56,350 nucleotides of DNA, taken from an uncultured Lactobacillus sp. Lineage in GTDB: Bacteria; Bacillota; Bacilli; Lactobacillales; Lactobacillaceae. Each line of letters begins with the position of its first letter. Position 1 is the first letter of the stretch. A program made the position numbers and the translations under genes. Positions 34,596 to 42,904 of the stretch are shown piece after piece. The notes beneath the pieces were generated by a model that was not told the origin of the DNA, did not search any database, and saw nothing but the letters and a program-made list of their open reading frames with translations. The stretch covers positions 1-56,350 of the forward strand of contig CALFSK010000042.1 of the NCBI GenBank assembly GCA_937916845.1, in the 5' to 3' direction.

Positions 34596-35444
34596 TTAAT
34601 AACTGAGCGCCCGCCGGCCATTCTGTTGCCAAATTGTTTCAAAATCATGGTTACTGATTGTTTCCTGCCTACCGGTCCACGGATCATTATAAAATAACGC
34701 GTTGACTTGGTAGCCAGTCATCGTTACGGTATGGCTTGCAAAACCGTCCAGCCCGGTGACCCACACCACCACCGGATGGCGCTTAGCCAGTTGTGCTTTT
34801 AATTGGGGTAAGCTCATGCCACTCAAGTTGACTGCCGTGGGAAGATATTGTCGCACAGTTGCTAGTAACCCTTGCGGATAGACATAGAGTCCCACCCCCA
34901 CATTACCGGTCGGCTCACCAACAAACCCACTGTTCGGGTCCGAACTGCGTGGAACCGCAGCCGCAAATCTCATTTTATCGATTTTAACGCCCGCATATTG
35001 TAGCATCATGGTCGTCGCCGTCATCTCACACCCCGTTGGCAACTCCGGTAATTGGCTAATTAGGGGTACCGCCAATTGGATTGTTGCCGGGGCCACAGGT
35101 TTTAAATCACTGGCTAAGACCCAGCCACTTTGTTTAGCGCCGTTACTAATATAGTAGTAACGTTGCTTTTTACCATTGCGGACAATGTCAGCCTGTTCTG
35201 AGCGGGTCCAAACGGTTTGTGGGTGCCGATTTAGGTGTAAGTTGATGTGCAATCGCGCACGTTGATGTTGCTGGACCGTCAAATGGTAGGCCTTTCCATT
35301 CGAATTACTCGTTAAGTAGCTTTTCTTTGAAACAACTTGAATCCCCGTAATTGGGTAGGTTGTGGCAGCCTGAACGGGCTGAGTAATTTGCCAACTGATC
35401 CACAAACTAACAAGCCCTACCGCCATCTTGCCGTACTTATGCAA
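34596..35444 (-). CDS. Secreted C39-like cysteine peptidase
   Basis: The 282-residue product starts with a signal peptide (MHKYGKMAVGLVSLWISWQI, cleavage near AQA/A around residue 26), followed by an SH3-like region (YYYISNGAKQSGWVLASDL) and a C39_2 papain-like domain. The nucleophile is in PTGCEMTATTMM and the catalytic His in SHTVTMTGY. The start is taken as the TTG at 35444 behind GTGGGG; the open frame extends to 35519. Substrate unknown, probably wall or extracellular peptides. It has no operon partners. Confidence 0.82.
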   Translation of the reverse strand: MHKYGKMAVGLVSLWISWQITQPVQAATTYPITGIQVVSKKSYLTSNSNGKAYHLTVQQHQRARLHINLHLNRHPQTVWTRSEQADIVRNGKKQRYYYISNGAKQSGWVLASDLKPVAPATIQLAVPLISQLPELPTGCEMTATTMMLQYAGVKIDKMRFAAAVPRSSDPNSGFVGEPTGNVGVGLYVYPQGLLATVRQYLPTAVNLSGMSLPQLKAQLAKRHPVVVWVTGLDGFASHTVTMTGYQVNALFYNDPWTGRQETISNHDFETIWQQNGRRALSY

Positions 35445-35565
35445 CGTGCTGCCCCACTTTCTCTTGAAGAATATTTGTTCAGGCTCATTATAATACTGGA
35501 AACGGTTGGATAAAAACAAAAATGTACATCAATTTAGATTAACAAAGTATTTAAAACTAGCCATT

Positions 35566-35608
35566 AAAAATGGGCACTAGCAATGCTGACGTTGCTAGTG
35601 CCCATTTT
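35566..35608 (-). terminator. Terminator after the merR-type gene
   Basis: AAAATGGGCACTAGCAA pairs with TTGCTAGTGCCCATTTT and is followed by TTTAAT on the minus strand. The perfect stem could also act in reverse. Confidence 0.88.
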
Positions 35609-35630
35609 GTCTATATCATATTTAGTCATT

Positions 35631-36062
35631 TCAAAACGGATTCGGTAACCCATTAGCAATTTTCTCTGCTTCCGCGATTGCCCGCTCCTGATTAACGAGA
35701 TCGACAGCACGTGGATTCTGGTAAATAGCCAATTTTTCATCAATCCCCTTTAGGTTGGCCATGATTGTGGCTTGGTTCGCTAGAATTTGTTCCCGGTGCT
35801 GTTGTAGTAAGTGTTGCCGGTGTTCAATAGTACTCGGTCCCTTCATCACGTCATCTATATAATTACGAATATCCGCAATTTTCATCCCCGTATTTTTTAA
35901 ACAACAAATCGTGTGCAATAGATGCAAATCGCCATCAGTAAAAACACGGTACCCCGCTGCATTACGCGCCACGAACGGCAATAATCCCTTTAGATCATAA
36001 TAACGAAGTGTATAAATCGATAAGCCTGTCTTTTTGGCGACATCTTTAATTTGATAAAGCAA
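35631..36062 (-). CDS. MerR-family transcriptional regulator
   Basis: A 143-residue regulator with the MerR DNA-binding head LYQIKDVAKKTGLSIYTLRYYDLKGLLPF (key YTLRYYD; residues 2-30), the second wing RNAAGYRVFTDGDLHLL, and a long coiled-coil dimerisation helix (about 80-125). No conserved cysteines for metal sensing stand out, so it is probably in the small-molecule branch that partners oxidoreductases. The start is a TTG at 36062 behind GAGG. It is divergent from the reductase it likely controls. Confidence 0.9.
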   Translation of the reverse strand: MLYQIKDVAKKTGLSIYTLRYYDLKGLLPFVARNAAGYRVFTDGDLHLLHTICCLKNTGMKIADIRNYIDDVMKGPSTIEHRQHLLQQHREQILANQATIMANLKGIDEKLAIYQNPRAVDLVNQERAIAEAEKIANGLPNPF

Positions 36063-36081
36063 AATAAAACCTCACTTTTTC

Positions 36082-36112
36082 TTGCCTTCGAGTATGCTCG
36101 AGGGTTTATGGT
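36082..36112 (+). promoter_or_regulatory. MerR-type promoter with 19-bp spacer
   Basis: TTGCCT (36082-36087) and TATGGT (36107-36112) are separated by 19 bp. The spacer holds the inverted repeat CCTTCGAG-TATG-CTCGAGGG (36085-36104). The over-long spacer with a central dyad is the hallmark of promoters that MerR proteins activate by untwisting DNA. Confidence 0.75.
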
Positions 36113-36171
36113 GTTGATATTAACTGATTTCATGGTAAAAAACAATTCATAACCAAGCGAGGAATTTAAAT

Positions 36172-37191
36172 ATGCAAAAATTAGTATTAGTAACTGGAGG
36201 CAATGGCTTTTTGGCCCTTCATATCATTCAGGATTTATTGACGGCTGGATACGCCGTTCGGGCAACCTTACGCTCACTGGACAAGGCTAGTACAGTCAAG
36301 CAGGCTTTAACAACCCACCAAGTTCCTAATTTAACCCAGTTGAGCTTCGTCACAGCCGATTTAAACAAAGACGCTAACTGGTCCGCTGCAATGGCTGGCG
36401 TCAACGCCGTGATGAGTGTGGCCGCACCAGTCTTCGTTAACGGTGAAAGCGTGGATGCAAAAATGAACCACGCATCCCAAGCTGGCACCAACCGCATCTT
36501 AAAAGCGGCAAGTGCTGCCGGAGTCTCGCGCGTTGTGATGACCGGTAACTTAGGGGCTGTCGGCTTCAGTAATTTCAGTAAAACTACTCCCGTGACAGCG
36601 GATGACTGGACTGATCCAGACCAACCTGGTCTATCGCCCTATGAAAAATCAAAGTTATTGGCGGAACAAGCCGCGTGGCAATTTGTTCAAACCCACCCCA
36701 ACGCGCCTCAACTAGTGACCGTCAACGCGGGTGCAATGCTAGGGCCTAGTCTGGATGACCACGTTTCAGGAAGCTTCGGAATTTTAACTCGTCTAATTGA
36801 TGGCAAGTTAACCCCCAATTTGACCATTAACGTGGTTGATGTGCGCGATATTGCCCGAATGCACATCTTAGCGCTCGAAACTTCGAGTGCGGCTGGTCAG
36901 CGTTTCGTGGCCGTGGCACCAACTGCAATTGATATGCGCTCAGTCATTAAGTTGATTAGAACCACCCGACCAGATTTAACAGACAAATTACCCCGACATT
37001 TATTGCCGACCAAACTAGTTCATTTATTGGCCCCACTTAATTCCGAGATTAAATCAGCCGACCTTATGCTAAGAATTAACCATCACGTCAGTACCCAGGC
37101 TGCTAACGATGGTTTAAAGTGGCACGCACAATATTCAAGTGAACAGGCAGTGGTGGCTGCGCTACGGAGCCTCCCAGCTGGCTCTAAATAG
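36172..37191 (+). CDS. NAD(P)-dependent epimerase/reductase (extended SDR)
   Basis: A 339-residue Rossmann-fold protein of the dihydroflavonol reductase/3-beta-HSD branch. It has the nucleotide loop VTGGNGFLALHII (residues 7-19) with an Arg-rich NADP-preferring segment RATLRSLDKAS, and the catalytic Tyr-Lys in SPYEKSKLLAEQ (about residue 162). Likely an aldehyde/ketone reductase; the substrate is unknown. The ATG at 36172 follows GCGAGGAA. It is probably activated by the divergent MerR regulator. Confidence 0.88.
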   Translation: MQKLVLVTGGNGFLALHIIQDLLTAGYAVRATLRSLDKASTVKQALTTHQVPNLTQLSFVTADLNKDANWSAAMAGVNAVMSVAAPVFVNGESVDAKMNHASQAGTNRILKAASAAGVSRVVMTGNLGAVGFSNFSKTTPVTADDWTDPDQPGLSPYEKSKLLAEQAAWQFVQTHPNAPQLVTVNAGAMLGPSLDDHVSGSFGILTRLIDGKLTPNLTINVVDVRDIARMHILALETSSAAGQRFVAVAPTAIDMRSVIKLIRTTRPDLTDKLPRHLLPTKLVHLLAPLNSEIKSADLMLRINHHVSTQAANDGLKWHAQYSSEQAVVAALRSLPAGSK

Positions 37192-37257
37192 TAAAAATAA
37201 TCATAATGAGGAGTTCATTAGTGTTGCTACAACAATGCTAAAATCTAAATTTTCACA

Positions 37258-37300
37258 AAAAAAGCTCTCAAAGTGCCAGAATAGCACTTTGAGAGCTTTT
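37258..37300. terminator. Bidirectional terminator between reductase and tRNA-Leu
   Basis: AAAAGCTCTCAAAGTGC pairs with GCACTTTGAGAGCTTTT. The minus-strand side has seven T (ending the tRNA-Leu transcript); the plus-strand side has four (ending the reductase). Confidence 0.85.
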
Positions 37301-37311
37301 AAATTCGTTAG

Positions 37312-37395
37312 TGCGGCCAAGAAGATTCGAACTTCCACCGAGTTGCCCCGACAAGATCCTTAATCTTGCGCGTCTGCCAATTCCGCCATGGCCGC
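37312..37395 (-). tRNA. tRNA-Leu (anticodon AAG)
   Basis: The 84-nt RNA folds as a class II tRNA: acceptor GCGGCCA/TGGCCGC, D-arm with GGAATTGGCAG, anticodon stem CAAGA/TCTTG with loop TTAAGGA, a long variable arm (TCGGGGCAACTCGG) and T-arm GGAAGTTCGAATCTTC. The loop gives anticodon AAG, reading CUU and, if A34 becomes inosine, other CUN codons. CCA is not encoded. Confidence 0.93.
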
Positions 37396-37450
37396 ATCAT
37401 AACTCACAAAAAACATCATACCAAAATTTTGTGAGTCTGACAAGTCTAAT

Positions 37451-38326
37451 TCAAGATTTTTGAACTTTTAAACCGGCTGCATCCACCGGTAACAAGTGAT
37501 ATTGCCCCGTCAACGCCGGATTAGTTTGTAATTTCTGCTGAAGCTCGTTTAACTGTCCGTAATCACCCAGCGTGACAATTGTTGGACCAGCACCGCTCAA
37601 ATATGTGCCCATGATACCTAGCTGATGGGCCGTCTTGCGAATCGTTGCTAACGCCGGCACCAACTTAGCCCGGTACTGTTCGTGGAATTGATCCGCTTCA
37701 AGTAACGGCAACGCCACTTCCCAATTCTGGGTCGCTAAGGCCGCAACTAAGGTGTTTGCCACGCTACTACCCGCAATGGCCTGTTTGAACGGTAAGTTTG
37801 CTGGCAAAGCCTCACGACTCGCTGACGTCAGCAACTCTTCGTTAGGTACGTAGACGCTAGCAAAAAGGTTCGGTAATGGCAGTTTGACCGCGTGCACCTG
37901 TTGTTCGACCGCCGTTGAAACGACTAAGCCACCAAAAATTGCGGGCGCCACGTTATCTGGATGCCCCTCTAGCTGGGTCGCTACGACCAATAATTCATCT
38001 AGTGACCGCTGCTGACCACTCAATTCGTTAGCTAAAGCTAATCCCGCGACGATGGCCGTCGAACTGCTTCCTAATCCCCGGGCTAGCGGGATTTTTGAAT
38101 CCACTTGTAAATGTTGGGGCTTTAAATCGGGCGCCAAAGTCAGCGCCGTTTTAATAATTAAATTCCGGTCGTCCGTTGGCACTTCATCACCAAACGGATG
38201 ATCAATCTGCCAATGATCACTGGGTTGCAAGACTTGCAAAGTTAATTGCATATCTAACGCAAGCCCAATCGAATCAAAACCTGGGCCTAAGTTTGCTGAA
38301 GTTGCAGGGACTGAAATTGTTAACAT
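37451..38326 (-). CDS. thrB: Homoserine kinase
   Basis: Phosphorylates homoserine on the way to threonine. The 291-residue GHMP kinase starts ISVPATSANLGPGFDSIG and has the ATP loop PLARGLGSSSTAIVAG near residues 82-97, with a late GAGPTIVTLG motif. The ATG at 38326 follows AGGTGAGC. It is 8 nt after hom. Confidence 0.95.
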   Translation of the reverse strand: MLTISVPATSANLGPGFDSIGLALDMQLTLQVLQPSDHWQIDHPFGDEVPTDDRNLIIKTALTLAPDLKPQHLQVDSKIPLARGLGSSSTAIVAGLALANELSGQQRSLDELLVVATQLEGHPDNVAPAIFGGLVVSTAVEQQVHAVKLPLPNLFASVYVPNEELLTSASREALPANLPFKQAIAGSSVANTLVAALATQNWEVALPLLEADQFHEQYRAKLVPALATIRKTAHQLGIMGTYLSGAGPTIVTLGDYGQLNELQQKLQTNPALTGQYHLLPVDAAGLKVQKS

Positions 38327-38334
38327 GTGCTCAC

Positions 38335-39621
38335 CTACGCATTCTTCAAAACTTTATAGCTGGCCAACAGGCGCATATTGTCCTGCTCACCAATCGCCGA
38401 CGTAATTTCGGCCAACTGTTGATCGTTCATGGCATGGGTAATAATCACGACCCGCGCGTTACCATCACTTAATTGGTTTTGAATGATCCGGCTAAACGAA
38501 ACTTCCGCCTTCGTCATAATCGCGGTCAACTTCATCATCATCCCGGGAACGTCACGCATCTTTAACGCGATAAAGTGTGGATACACGACGTCTTCGGGCG
38601 CGGCCAAAACAGTTTCTTGCCGGTACGAATTAAACGTATTCCCCGTCGTATTCAACGCAATATTCTTGGCAACCGTGGTGATGTCACTTAAAACACTGTT
38701 CGCCGTTGGTAGTTCACCGGCGCCCGGGCCGTAGAACATCGTGTCTCCCACGGCCGTCCCCGTCACCATGACGGCGTTATTTTCATTTTGCACCGTTGCT
38801 AAGGGATGGTGGTCAGAAACGAGGACGGGACCGACCGAAACGGCAATCCGGTCATCGATTTCTTCCGCGATTCCCAATAATTTAATGGTGTATCCTAATT
38901 GGTTCGCTTCCCGAATGTCTTCGGGACTAATGTTGGTAATCCCTTGAACGTGGACGTGATCCATGGATAAACTCATCCCAAAAGCAAATTGTGTCAAAAT
39001 AATCATCTTATAGGCGGCATCCAGCCCTTCAACGTCGTTCGTCGGATCCGTTTCAGCAAATCCTAAGTCCTGTGCCGAGCTCAACGCCTGTTCATAGGAC
39101 CAATTTTTGGTTAGCATTTGCGTCATGATGTAGTTGGTCGTCCCATTGACGATCCCCATCACCCGTTGGATCTTATCCGCTGCAAAACTGTTGTCAATGG
39201 TCCGTAAAATAGGAATCCCGCCGGCAACGCTAGCTTCATAAAAGAGGTCGCGGTGGTTTTCACGCGCAATCTGGACGAGTTCGCGACCATATTGCGCAAT
39301 TAAATCCTTATTGGCCGTAACCACGTGTTTCCCCGCTTGAAGCGCCCGGGTAATGTATTCCTTCGCCGGGTGAATCGAGCCCATCACTTCGACCATAATC
39401 TGAATGGACGGGTCAGATATCAACGTATCAATTTGGTCGGTCAACTGGACATCCCCTAAATCGACTTGTTCGTGCTTTTTCAAGTTGTGGACAACCACAC
39501 AAGCAAGTTCAAGCTGACGGCCGGTGATTTCTGAGATCTTTTCTTGGTGCGCTTGTAACATTTTTACAACGCCGGTACCAACTGTGCCCAGTCCGACAAT
39601 CCCAATTTTAATCGTTTCCAT
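38335..39621 (-). CDS. hom: Homoserine dehydrogenase
   Basis: Reduces aspartate semialdehyde to homoserine. The 428-residue protein has the nucleotide loop IGIVGLGTVGTGVVKML (residues 6-22), the catalytic region ANKDLIAQYG and GGIPILRTIDNSF, and a C-terminal ACT domain (DVPGMMMKLTAIMTKAEVSF) that usually mediates threonine feedback. The ATG at 39621 follows GGAGGGT; an upstream in-frame extension to 39684 is rejected. No thrC lies in this window. Confidence 0.95.
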   Translation of the reverse strand: METIKIGIVGLGTVGTGVVKMLQAHQEKISEITGRQLELACVVVHNLKKHEQVDLGDVQLTDQIDTLISDPSIQIMVEVMGSIHPAKEYITRALQAGKHVVTANKDLIAQYGRELVQIARENHRDLFYEASVAGGIPILRTIDNSFAADKIQRVMGIVNGTTNYIMTQMLTKNWSYEQALSSAQDLGFAETDPTNDVEGLDAAYKMIILTQFAFGMSLSMDHVHVQGITNISPEDIREANQLGYTIKLLGIAEEIDDRIAVSVGPVLVSDHHPLATVQNENNAVMVTGTAVGDTMFYGPGAGELPTANSVLSDITTVAKNIALNTTGNTFNSYRQETVLAAPEDVVYPHFIALKMRDVPGMMMKLTAIMTKAEVSFSRIIQNQLSDGNARVVIITHAMNDQQLAEITSAIGEQDNMRLLASYKVLKNA

Positions 39622-39690
39622 GCTAAACCCTCCATTATTTTTAATAGTTAAGCTCATTCTATCGAAAGCCCAGCCGTTAAGCAATCCTTT

Positions 39691-40137
39691 TCAGACTAAT
39701 TTGATTGGCCCCCGACACCGTCCACACGTGTAGCGCGTTAAATCCATTCGCCGTTTACGCCGATACACTTGTCCACAATTTTGACACACGTACGTGTACC
39801 GGTACGCTTGCTTCGCTGGATGCTTGGGTGCTGGCGCATAGCGTGATCCGCCAACCTGAGCCAGTAATTGCTTAAAGTCAGCGTCCCGGTGCCGATATCC
39901 CCGGCGAGCTAAGTGCAAATGATAGTGACACAGTTCGTGCTTGATCACACCAATCAACGTCGCTTCTCCAAAATCCGTCAGCATTTTAGGGTTGATATCA
40001 ATATTATGACTTTCTAGCTGATAACGCCCTCCCGTCGAACGCAACCGCGCGTTAAAGTAAGCCCGGTGACGGAACGGTTGCCGAAATTCTTGTTCGGATA
40101 AGGCCATCACCAAGCGTTGGAGTTCTGAATCAGTCAT
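39691..40137 (-). CDS. sprT: SprT-like zinc metalloprotein
   Basis: A 148-residue SprT/YpcK-family protein. The zinc-protease motif HELCHYHLHL is near residues 67-76, and a C-terminal zinc ribbon has CQNCG and CGRCRG. Eukaryotic Spartan relatives degrade DNA-protein crosslinks; the bacterial role is unproven. Its start overlaps the 3' end of tex by 8 nt, a conserved pairing in lactobacilli. Confidence 0.88.
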   Translation of the reverse strand: MTDSELQRLVMALSEQEFRQPFRHRAYFNARLRSTGGRYQLESHNIDINPKMLTDFGEATLIGVIKHELCHYHLHLARRGYRHRDADFKQLLAQVGGSRYAPAPKHPAKQAYRYTYVCQNCGQVYRRKRRMDLTRYTCGRCRGPIKLV

Positions 40138-42301
40138 CGCTCGGTGCCACCATGGTCAGTGCAATCCGCTGGCGCTGTTCATCGACACTTTCGACCCAGA
40201 CCGTCACGATATCACCAACCGCAACGACTCGGCGTGGGTCCTTTAAGAACTTATGGCTCAACTTAGAAACGTGTACTAAGCCGTCCTGTTTAACACCAAT
40301 ATCAACAAAGGCCCCGAAATCGACGACGTTGCGGACCGTTCCTTGAAGCTGCATGCCTGGCTTTAAATCGCTCATCTTTAAAACGTCTTGCCGCAATAAC
40401 GGTGCGGGCATCGTGTCCCGGACATCCCGGCCAGGTTTTTGTAAACTGCTGACGATGTCTTTTAGCGTCAGTTGCCCAACTCCGGTCGTTTCAGCTAACT
40501 GGGCTAAATCTAACTGGCTCAATTGTTGCGCCTTATCCGTCCCAACATCAGTCGATTTTAGTCCCGCCGCTGCTAACAACGCCTTGGCAGCTGGGTAGCT
40601 TTCCGGATGAATATCCGTGTTATCAAACACATTTTTTCCGTCAATGATGCGCAGGAACCCAACCGCCTGTTCGTAAGCCTTAGGTCCTAACCGCGGCACC
40701 TTTTTCAACTGTGGCCGGCTGGCAAATTCGCCGTTTTCATCCCTGAACGCCACCACGTTCGTTGCAATCGTTTTGGATAACCCTGAAATGTGGGTCAAAA
40801 GTTCAGAACTCGCCGTATTTAAATTAACGCCGACTTGGTTCACAGCCGTTTCAATGACCGTATCCAGCTGGATGCTGAGTTCCTTTTGGGGCACATCGTG
40901 TTGGTACTGCCCCACTCCGACCGACTTAGGGTCAATCTTGATGAGTTCAGCCAACGGATCTTGCAAACGGCGGCCAATGCTAATCGCACTACGCTGTTCA
41001 ACGTGAAGCTCTGGAAATTCCTGCCGCGCCTTATCGCTCGCTGAATAAACGGACGCCCCGGCTTCATTCACAATGACGTAGTAAACGGGCCGTTTCAACG
41101 TTTTCAAGACTTCAGACACGAACTCTTCGGATTCGCGGGAGGCCGTCCCGTTACCAATCGCAATCATTTCAACTTGGTACTTTTCAATAAAGGCCTTAAA
41201 CTCACCAGCCGCCGCTTCCCGCTTGGCCTGTGACGCAGGCTTATGCGGATAAATGACCAACTTGTCTAGGAACTTACCGTTAGCATCCATGACCGCTAAT
41301 TTACACCCCGTCCGGTAAGCGGGATCGAAGCCTAATACGACCCGACCCTTCAACGGTGCTTGCATCAGTAAATGATATAAATTATCCCCAAACACTTTAA
41401 TGGCCTGTTCATCCGCCGCGTCACTTAATTCATTCCGCAGTTCCCGTTCAATGGCGGGTCCAATAAAACGTTTGTACGCGTCTTGATAAGCCGCTTCGAC
41501 TAACGCCACGGCTGGTCCTTGGTGCTGACCAACAAAGCGAAAATGACAGTACCGGTCAATGCCCGCTTGGTCCACCTGGATCCCAACGCGTAATACTTTT
41601 TCCTTTTCCCCACGGTTAAGCGCCAGTACCCGGTACGAAACGAGCTGCTTAATGGGGCTAGTGAAGTCGTAGTACTGCTGATAGACGCCCTGTTCATCAA
41701 GCGCCTTACCCTTAGGCTTCACCTTTGCGACTAACATCCCGTGATCCCGCGTATCATTACGAATCCAGTTACATAACTGCGCGTTGTCACTAAATGCCTC
41801 CGCTAAAATTTCGTGCGCACCAGCCAGTGCGGCCGTGCTATCGCTCACGTCTTTTTCAGCATTCACAAATTGACGGGCCTTTTCTTGAATCCCATTCTTA
41901 GGGAACTTCAGTAACCAGGCGGCCAACGGTTCCAAGCCGGCATCCTTCGCAATCGTCGCCTTGGTCCGCCGCTTTTGCTTATACGGCAAATAGAGGTCTT
42001 CCACGTCTTGTAGTTTAGCCGCTTTTTTAATTGCTGCGGTCAACGCTGGCGTCAGCTGTCCCTGTTCATCAATCAGCTTCAGTACGTCGGCCTTTCGACT
42101 TTGCAAATTGGCCAACCGGTCGTAGTTTTCTTTAATTTCGCGAATTTCCACTTCGTCGAGTTCACCGGTCCGTTCTTTCCGGTAACGGGCAATGAAGGGA
42201 ACGGTATTGCCCTCGTCCATCAAACCTAATACGGCCTTGATTTGTTGCGGTTTAAACTTGGTCAGTGTCTGATTGACTAACGTTAAAATTTGATTATCCA
42301 T
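40130..42301 (-). CDS. tex: Tex-family RNA-binding transcription accessory protein
   Basis: The 723-residue protein has the Tex layout: an N-terminal helical region, a YqgF/RNase H-like domain (GRVVLGFDPAYRTGCKLAVMD), helix-hairpin-helix repeats (LNTASSELLTHISGLSK) and a C-terminal S1 domain (GMQLQGTVRNVVDFGAFVDIG). Tex/Spt6 relatives act in transcription and RNA handling. The ATG at 42301 is preferred over the TTG at 42313. Confidence 0.95.
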   Translation of the reverse strand: MDNQILTLVNQTLTKFKPQQIKAVLGLMDEGNTVPFIARYRKERTGELDEVEIREIKENYDRLANLQSRKADVLKLIDEQGQLTPALTAAIKKAAKLQDVEDLYLPYKQKRRTKATIAKDAGLEPLAAWLLKFPKNGIQEKARQFVNAEKDVSDSTAALAGAHEILAEAFSDNAQLCNWIRNDTRDHGMLVAKVKPKGKALDEQGVYQQYYDFTSPIKQLVSYRVLALNRGEKEKVLRVGIQVDQAGIDRYCHFRFVGQHQGPAVALVEAAYQDAYKRFIGPAIERELRNELSDAADEQAIKVFGDNLYHLLMQAPLKGRVVLGFDPAYRTGCKLAVMDANGKFLDKLVIYPHKPASQAKREAAAGEFKAFIEKYQVEMIAIGNGTASRESEEFVSEVLKTLKRPVYYVIVNEAGASVYSASDKARQEFPELHVEQRSAISIGRRLQDPLAELIKIDPKSVGVGQYQHDVPQKELSIQLDTVIETAVNQVGVNLNTASSELLTHISGLSKTIATNVVAFRDENGEFASRPQLKKVPRLGPKAYEQAVGFLRIIDGKNVFDNTDIHPESYPAAKALLAAAGLKSTDVGTDKAQQLSQLDLAQLAETTGVGQLTLKDIVSSLQKPGRDVRDTMPAPLLRQDVLKMSDLKPGMQLQGTVRNVVDFGAFVDIGVKQDGLVHVSKLSHKFLKDPRRVVAVGDIVTVWVESVDEQRQRIALTMVAPSDD

Positions 42302-42356
42302 TTTTTCACCCAATCTCTATAAGACTCATACCTTCTATTATACCCGGTAAAGATGA

Positions 42357-42390
42357 CAAAAAGGACCTGGAAAAAACCAGATCCTTTTTC
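42357..42390 (-). terminator. Terminator after the 145-residue hypothetical
   Basis: AAAAAGGATCTGG-TTTTTT-CCAGGTCCTTTTT on the minus strand, placed between the hypothetical gene and tex. Confidence 0.85.
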
Positions 42391-42412
42391 GTCGTTAGCT
42401 TTATGAAGAATG

Positions 42413-42850
42413 CTACATCACGACGCTCATGATTCGTTGAACATCGCCTGAGACCCGTTCCATAGCAGCCTCTTGGTCTTTTTCTGCCTGGTTAAAAGTG
42501 TCAACGTCAATGGTTTGATCATCGATGTTTAAACTGGTCGTCATGGCAGCACAAGCGTTGGTATACGTTTCGTAGGCCGCTAACAAGTTGCGGTGGCGCC
42601 CAATCAAACGAACGGGTACTTGCACTTTTTTCAGTTGTGCTAAGTTCTTTTGATACTGTTCGGTACCGTCGCTAAATTCCATTTGGATATCGTTAAATTC
42701 AGCTGGGACCATTTGTGCCACTGCGTCATCATCGACAGCTTTACGTAATTTTTCAAACAATGGGTTTAATTGTTCCCCCATCTTTTCCGTACTTTCAATC
42801 ACCTTAGATAATACCGGCATGTATGTCTGAACCGTTGCTTTACGCATCAT
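42413..42850 (-). CDS. Hypothetical helical protein downstream of the P-type ATPase
   Basis: A 145-residue acidic protein that I do not recognise. It looks mostly helical with no membrane segment or signal, and has long runs suggesting a coiled coil (residues 15-45 and 105-140). It contains two adjacent Met starts (ATGATG) after GAGC. It lies 54 nt downstream of the manganese-riboswitch ATPase and may share its transcript, although TAGAAT at about 42880 could be a private -10 box. Confidence 0.75.
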   Translation of the reverse strand: MMRKATVQTYMPVLSKVIESTEKMGEQLNPLFEKLRKAVDDDAVAQMVPAEFNDIQMEFSDGTEQYQKNLAQLKKVQVPVRLIGRHRNLLAAYETYTNACAAMTTSLNIDDQTIDVDTFNQAEKDQEAAMERVSGDVQRIMSVVM

Positions 42851-42904
42851 TCACAGCTCTTTTCTTTGTTTTTAGTTATCCTTATTCTACCAGTAACTGG
42901 CCAC

